Assembly: GCA_964654135.1 (NCBI GenBank)
Contig: CAZZHV010000016.1
Coordinates: 1 to 24,477, forward strand
Direction: 5' to 3'
Origin: CAMLQK01 sp964654135
Lineage (GTDB): Bacteria; Patescibacteriota; Saccharimonadia; Saccharimonadales; UBA4665
DNA: 24,477 bases
In this document: positions 21,928-24,477 of the stretch, piece after piece
Numbering within the stretch: position 1 is the first letter of the stretch
How the letters are laid out: each line of letters opens with the position of its first letter
Notes under the pieces: generated by a model
Database searches by the model: none
What the model was told of the DNA's origin: nothing
The model's input: the letters and a program-made list of their open reading frames with translations, nothing else
Position numbers and translations under genes: made by a program

Positions 21928-22866
21928 TTACTCCTTGGGTTGGTCCGACGGGATGTCGAAGTGATGTTCAAGCTTGGGTGCGGTGTTGCGATCGCCCAGA
22001 TAGACGCGGTACTCCAGGTCAGGCCTGAAGAGCGGATGAACACCGGCGGTTCGTGCGATGAGCACGCCAAGTGCGTGTACCGACTCGATGAACCTGCGCG
22101 GGTCTTCGTACGCGAAGACTTCCGAGCCAGCAGTGCTGACGCACAGTTCAGGCCACATCGGGTCACCGTCGTAGTGAACGTCAGTCACACCGGGCAGATG
22201 CTGCAGCATGTCCAGGTCGAGTGCCGCCGGCGGTTCGTCGCTCAGGATGCGCACGGTGTGCAGCACCCCCACGAGCTTGTCGCTCTCATCGTAGACACAG
22301 TCTGCGATGAGCATGCCGTAGTGAGCGTAACGCGGTTTGAACTGCTCGACCAGTGCGGGATAGTCGACCGAGTCGAAGTCTTCCAGTTCGTCGTCTGCAT
22401 CGAGGATGCTGATCTCGAGCGCGCCGCGCCAGGAGTTCACCCACCAGGAGTCGACGTTGAGGTCAGGGATCTTCCGGAGGCGACTGATGTACACGGCCAG
22501 CATTTTGCCATTGACCACTTGGGTCGGCTCAACGTACAGGATAGGTCCTTGTCCGCGTTCGCTGACGATGGCCAGGATGTTCAGGTCGGCGCTGACGGGC
22601 TGCGTGTTCGCCTTCAGCGGAAGCCGGGTGCTTTGCGCCAGAAGAAGATTCGCCTCCGTCGGCCGCTCCGAGAAGTCGATCACCAGTCCTCCGTACTCTT
22701 CCGAGTACATGATGGTCAGCGATTCGAAGACCGTGTCTGCTTCCTTGGAAGCCTCGAGGCTGGCGGCGGTGAACGGTACATCGTCCGGGAGCCGGAACAT
22801 CATGACCGCTTCGCCTTCGACGAGTTGTCCGCCGAGTTCTTCGATAGAATGCACTTCTACTTCCAT
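21928..22866 (-). CDS. GC-rich gene of unknown function (312 aa)
   Basis: A soluble, acidic 312-residue protein without signal peptide or membrane helix; no family is recognised. Segments worth noting are VMMFRLPDDVPFTAASLEAS near the N-terminus, VDSWWVNSWRGALEISILDA in the middle with an acidic DADDELEDFDSVD run, and a C-terminal VHALGVLIARTAGVHPLFR. The ATG at 22866 follows a 5-bp hairpin with a GAAA loop and a GGA-type ribosome site. A strong promoter (TTGATA, 17 nt, TAAAAT) drives it. Third positions are mixed in the first 20 codons and then mainly G/C. The plus strand of this region also has a long open frame, judged to be a shadow. It shares strand, composition and UTR style with 20884-21717 and is probably functionally linked to it. 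Confidence 0.68.
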   Translation of the reverse strand: MEVEVHSIEELGGQLVEGEAVMMFRLPDDVPFTAASLEASKEADTVFESLTIMYSEEYGGLVIDFSERPTEANLLLAQSTRLPLKANTQPVSADLNILAIVSERGQGPILYVEPTQVVNGKMLAVYISRLRKIPDLNVDSWWVNSWRGALEISILDADDELEDFDSVDYPALVEQFKPRYAHYGMLIADCVYDESDKLVGVLHTVRILSDEPPAALDLDMLQHLPGVTDVHYDGDPMWPELCVSTAGSEVFAYEDPRRFIESVHALGVLIARTAGVHPLFRPDLEYRVYLGDRNTAPKLEHHFDIPSDQPKE

Positions 22867-22874
22867 TCGGGTTG

Positions 22875-22888
22875 TCCACTTTCGTGGA
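22875..22888 (-). other. Leader hairpin with GNRA tetraloop
   Basis: On the minus strand TCCAC-GAAA-GTGGA forms a 5-bp stem closed by a GAAA tetraloop, 8 nt before the start codon of the 312-residue protein. The 3' arm includes the GGA that would serve as the ribosome site, so it may limit translation. Confidence 0.55.
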
Positions 22889-22907
22889 AATGGTAGTTGA
22901 CGTGTAT

Positions 22908-22953
22908 ATTTTACAATATTTTGATGGTTATATCAATTTAGCTGTACTATAGT
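22908..22953. promoter_or_regulatory. Overlapping divergent promoters
   Basis: Minus strand: TTGATA (22936-22931), 17 nt, TAAAAT (22913-22908) for the GC-rich gene. Plus strand: TTGATG (22921-22926), 18 nt, TACTAT (22945-22950), 6 nt before the ATG at 22957. The two overlap, and TTGAT/ATCAA repeats bound the shared segment, so polymerase at one may exclude the other. Confidence 0.66.
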
Positions 22954-22956
22954 GGT

Positions 22957-23601
22957 ATGACTATTGAAGAAACTCCATCTGCAACAACTTCTTTTTACAA
23001 GCGCAAGGTAGCCTTTTTCTTATACGGCCTCTTTCTTGGTGTACTCATTCTGTTAGGAATCCGCTTCTTTACCTACAATCCAGACCATACACACTACCAT
23101 GCCAACCTTCAGGTCTATATAAATGGTCAACGCGAAACGTTTAAAGATGCGAGTTACTACGAGGACGTTGCTGCGTGTTCGGCATATTCTAATCTGACGC
23201 CCAAAGAACGTGCCCATATGCATGACGAAGTTAACGACGTTGTTCATGTACATGACCACGCTGTTACATGGGGCCAATTCTTTGCAAATATTGGCTGGTT
23301 TGTTGGCGATGACTTTATGAAAACCAAAGACGGAACTATGTACATGGCGGACGGCGACAAGAAGTTGCACATTATGCTAAATGGTCAGGACTATACCGAC
23401 CTCACACCGATTACCAACATGCAAATTGGGGATCAAGACAAATTACTTGTTAGTTTTGGGGATATTTCCGACAAGACACTACAGACAGAGTATAACGGTA
23501 TTAAAAACGACGCTAAAAAGGCTGACGAAACTCAAGACCCAGCCTCCTGCAGTGGCAATATTAAGCCATCTACCAGTGATCGTCTAAAGCACTTATTCTA
23601 A
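22957..23601 (+). CDS. Membrane-anchored His-rich extracytoplasmic protein
   Basis: A 214-residue protein with one N-terminal membrane helix (about 17-38) and an outer domain. HTHYHANLQVYINGQ (His44, 46, 48) and HMHDEVNDVVHVHDHAVTWG (His87, 89, 97, 99, 101) give eight clustered histidines, suggestive of zinc or copper binding; this is inference. QFFANIGWFVGDDFM and a later LNGQDYTDL complete the conserved look. From memory, proteins with this pattern are widespread hypotheticals in CPR bacteria. The start is fixed by TACTAT 6 nt upstream, again without a ribosome site. Its last 9 bases overlap the end of the convergent gene. Confidence 0.75.
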   Translation: MTIEETPSATTSFYKRKVAFFLYGLFLGVLILLGIRFFTYNPDHTHYHANLQVYINGQRETFKDASYYEDVAACSAYSNLTPKERAHMHDEVNDVVHVHDHAVTWGQFFANIGWFVGDDFMKTKDGTMYMADGDKKLHIMLNGQDYTDLTPITNMQIGDQDKLLVSFGDISDKTLQTEYNGIKNDAKKADETQDPASCSGNIKPSTSDRLKHLF

Positions 23602-24075
23602 AGATTGAGGCACTTCGGCTTCTTGTGGCTGTACCGTATATTCGTGTCGTCGAATAGTGTTAGTGAAAGCAGCAGCTCCAAGTGCAGAAGCCGTAGATCC
23701 GTACAGAAAGTCATAAGTATCTGAGGTGGTGTCTTCACTAAACATTACGGAAAATGGGCGTTCATGCGCAAGGTGTGTCTCGCTTAACACATTAAGCCCC
23801 AGGCCTACACCCAATACCAATCCACCAACCGCCAACGCCTTGCGAAGTGGTACATCTCTTGGCGTGCTTACCGTCTCAATGGCTAATGACGCCGCACTTG
23901 TTACAATTATGCTATCAAAGAAATTATTTGCGTGCGATACAACGTCAAATGCACCTCCATCGCCGGCCCAACCCTTGCTGCGCGCGTAAGCGGTTCCGAC
24001 TGCATTTCCGATATATCCAATTGCGGCATAAGGGAGTGCCCAGCGCACCACTGAAAGTTTGTCTTTTTTATGCAT
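23593..24075 (-). CDS. Four-TM membrane protein, unknown function
   Basis: A 160-residue protein with hydrophobic segments at about 13-31, 50-66, 81-98 and 124-140, Gly/Ala-rich, with a cytoplasmic-looking C-terminal tail. No family is recognised. TATAAG lies 6 nt before the ATG at 24075, with no Shine-Dalgarno. It converges on and overlaps by 9 nt with the His-rich protein gene, and no terminator is visible between them. Confidence 0.68.
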   Translation of the reverse strand: MHKKDKLSVVRWALPYAAIGYIGNAVGTAYARSKGWAGDGGAFDVVSHANNFFDSIIVTSAASLAIETVSTPRDVPLRKALAVGGLVLGVGLGLNVLSETHLAHERPFSVMFSEDTTSDTYDFLYGSTASALGAAAFTNTIRRHEYTVQPQEAEVPQSLE

Positions 24076-24149
24076 GCAACACTTATAGCAGGCTCTTTAT
24101 GGTTAGAGCAAGTATGTTACCATAAGTACATTACTTTAAGGGGGATCTC

Positions 24150-24407
24150 ATGGAAAAATCGTTGCGACCAATTGTAGACCACATTAAAGAAAAAGCACCC
24201 GCTTATGCGCTCGCTGTAGTCGTGGGCGTTGGCTCTCTCGCGCTCATGGGTGAGGGTGATGGCGAGAATCCCAGCAAAGTTACCCATGGTGACCAGCCTG
24301 CCATAGGTGCACCAGAACCAACGCATGAATCTACCCTACCCGACATGAGGTTTAGTGAGTTTCGTGAGCAGCAGATTCATCAACAAGAATTGCTAGAGGA
24401 TCGTTAG
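24150..24407 (+). CDS. Small single-TM protein, unknown function
   Basis: An 85-residue protein with one hydrophobic segment (about residues 16-33) after a basic N-terminus, then an acidic, Pro-rich tail rich in Glu and Gln. Not recognised. A strong purine-rich ribosome site (AAGGGGG, about 5 nt before the ATG) sets it apart from the leaderless genes nearby. TATGTT (24113-24118) is a possible -10 box. It is followed within 30 nt by the Ku gene, which has its own -10-like box. Confidence 0.65.
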   Translation: MEKSLRPIVDHIKEKAPAYALAVVVGVGSLALMGEGDGENPSKVTHGDQPAIGAPEPTHESTLPDMRFSEFREQQIHQQELLEDR

Positions 24408-24432
24408 CTAAACTTGTGCTAACATAAGAAGT

Positions 24433-24477
24433 ATGCGACCAATCTGGACAGGCTCAATCAGCTTTGGACTCGTAAAC
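24433..24477 (+). CDS. ku: Ku protein, 5' end only
   Basis: The window ends 15 codons into this gene. MRPIWTGSISFGLVN is the diagnostic N-terminus of prokaryotic Ku, the homodimeric ring that binds double-strand DNA ends and recruits the LigD ligase in non-homologous end joining. TAACAT (24420-24425) ends 7 nt before the ATG, the same leaderless pattern as other genes here. The rest of the gene lies outside, so intactness is unknown. Confidence 0.9.
   Translation, partial: MRPIWTGSISFGLVN

Noticed and set aside
21793..22896. A 367-codon open frame on the plus strand opposite the 312-residue gene
   Set aside because: GC-rich genes often leave long open antisense frames. The minus-strand frame has a promoter, leader and composition ramp, while this one runs through the three-way junction and has no ribosome site.
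1..24477. CRISPR arrays, tRNA or rRNA genes, insertion sequences
   Set aside because: No regularly spaced repeats, cloverleaf-like segments, rRNA-like conserved stretches or transposase frames were seen on reading both strands.

Overview
The window reads as a piece of a small, gene-dense bacterial chromosome, most likely a Candidate Phyla Radiation (Patescibacteria) member and best matched to Saccharibacteria (TM7). That assignment is inference. It rests on gene content (TrmB/PLD-like regulator, DUF4260 and YdeI-type small proteins, a YhfW-like FAD oxidoreductase, a His-rich membrane-anchored protein of a type I recall from CPR genomes), on the moderate GC of most genes, on very tight packing, and on TGA used as a normal stop (so not the UGA=Gly code of Gracilibacteria/Absconditabacteria). 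No rRNA, tRNA, IS element or CRISPR array was seen.

Layout. 1-2060: two GC-rich single-gene units (a 4-TM protein and a zinc-ribbon protein) flank a kinase-fold gene. 2070-4971: a membrane protein, a convergent HAD-type protein, then a three-gene run (DUF4260, MazG-like, DUF3592-like). 5000-7088: two short operons (methyltransferase + Nudix; YdeI-like + DUF1801) converging on ddl (7089-8108). 8252-11414: TrmB-like regulator, small membrane protein, FAD oxidoreductase and a convergent membrane-anchored His/Met-tailed protein. 11514-14471: Cache/HAMP/PAS histidine kinase, receiver-only response regulator and YrdB-like membrane protein in one overlapping operon. 14574-17107: MMPL exporter plus MarR regulator behind a perfect 22-bp palindrome. 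17166-18659: an isolated beta-helix protein resembling a phage tail spike. 18711-20751: divergent DHA2-type MFS exporter and a second MarR. 20800-22870: two more GC-rich genes of unknown function. 22957-24477: three small membrane proteins and the first 15 codons of a Ku (NHEJ) gene.

Two patterns stand out. First, most native first-of-operon genes have a -10 box ending about 6-10 nt before the start codon and no Shine-Dalgarno, which predicts leaderless mRNAs; downstream or longer-leader genes have AGGAG-type sites. Second, four genes (201-626, 1506-1823, 20884-21717, 21928-22866) break this rule together. They have GC-rich third codon positions, a leader with a small hairpin and a Shine-Dalgarno, and a perfect 11-15 bp stem enclosing further hairpins 19-51 nt after the stop. 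None of these stems has its own T-tract. These moron-like units are the best candidate here for an undescribed system.

Regulation looks dominated by local repressors: each exporter has a MarR partner and a palindrome over its promoter, and the TrmB-like gene has a long inverted repeat in front of it.
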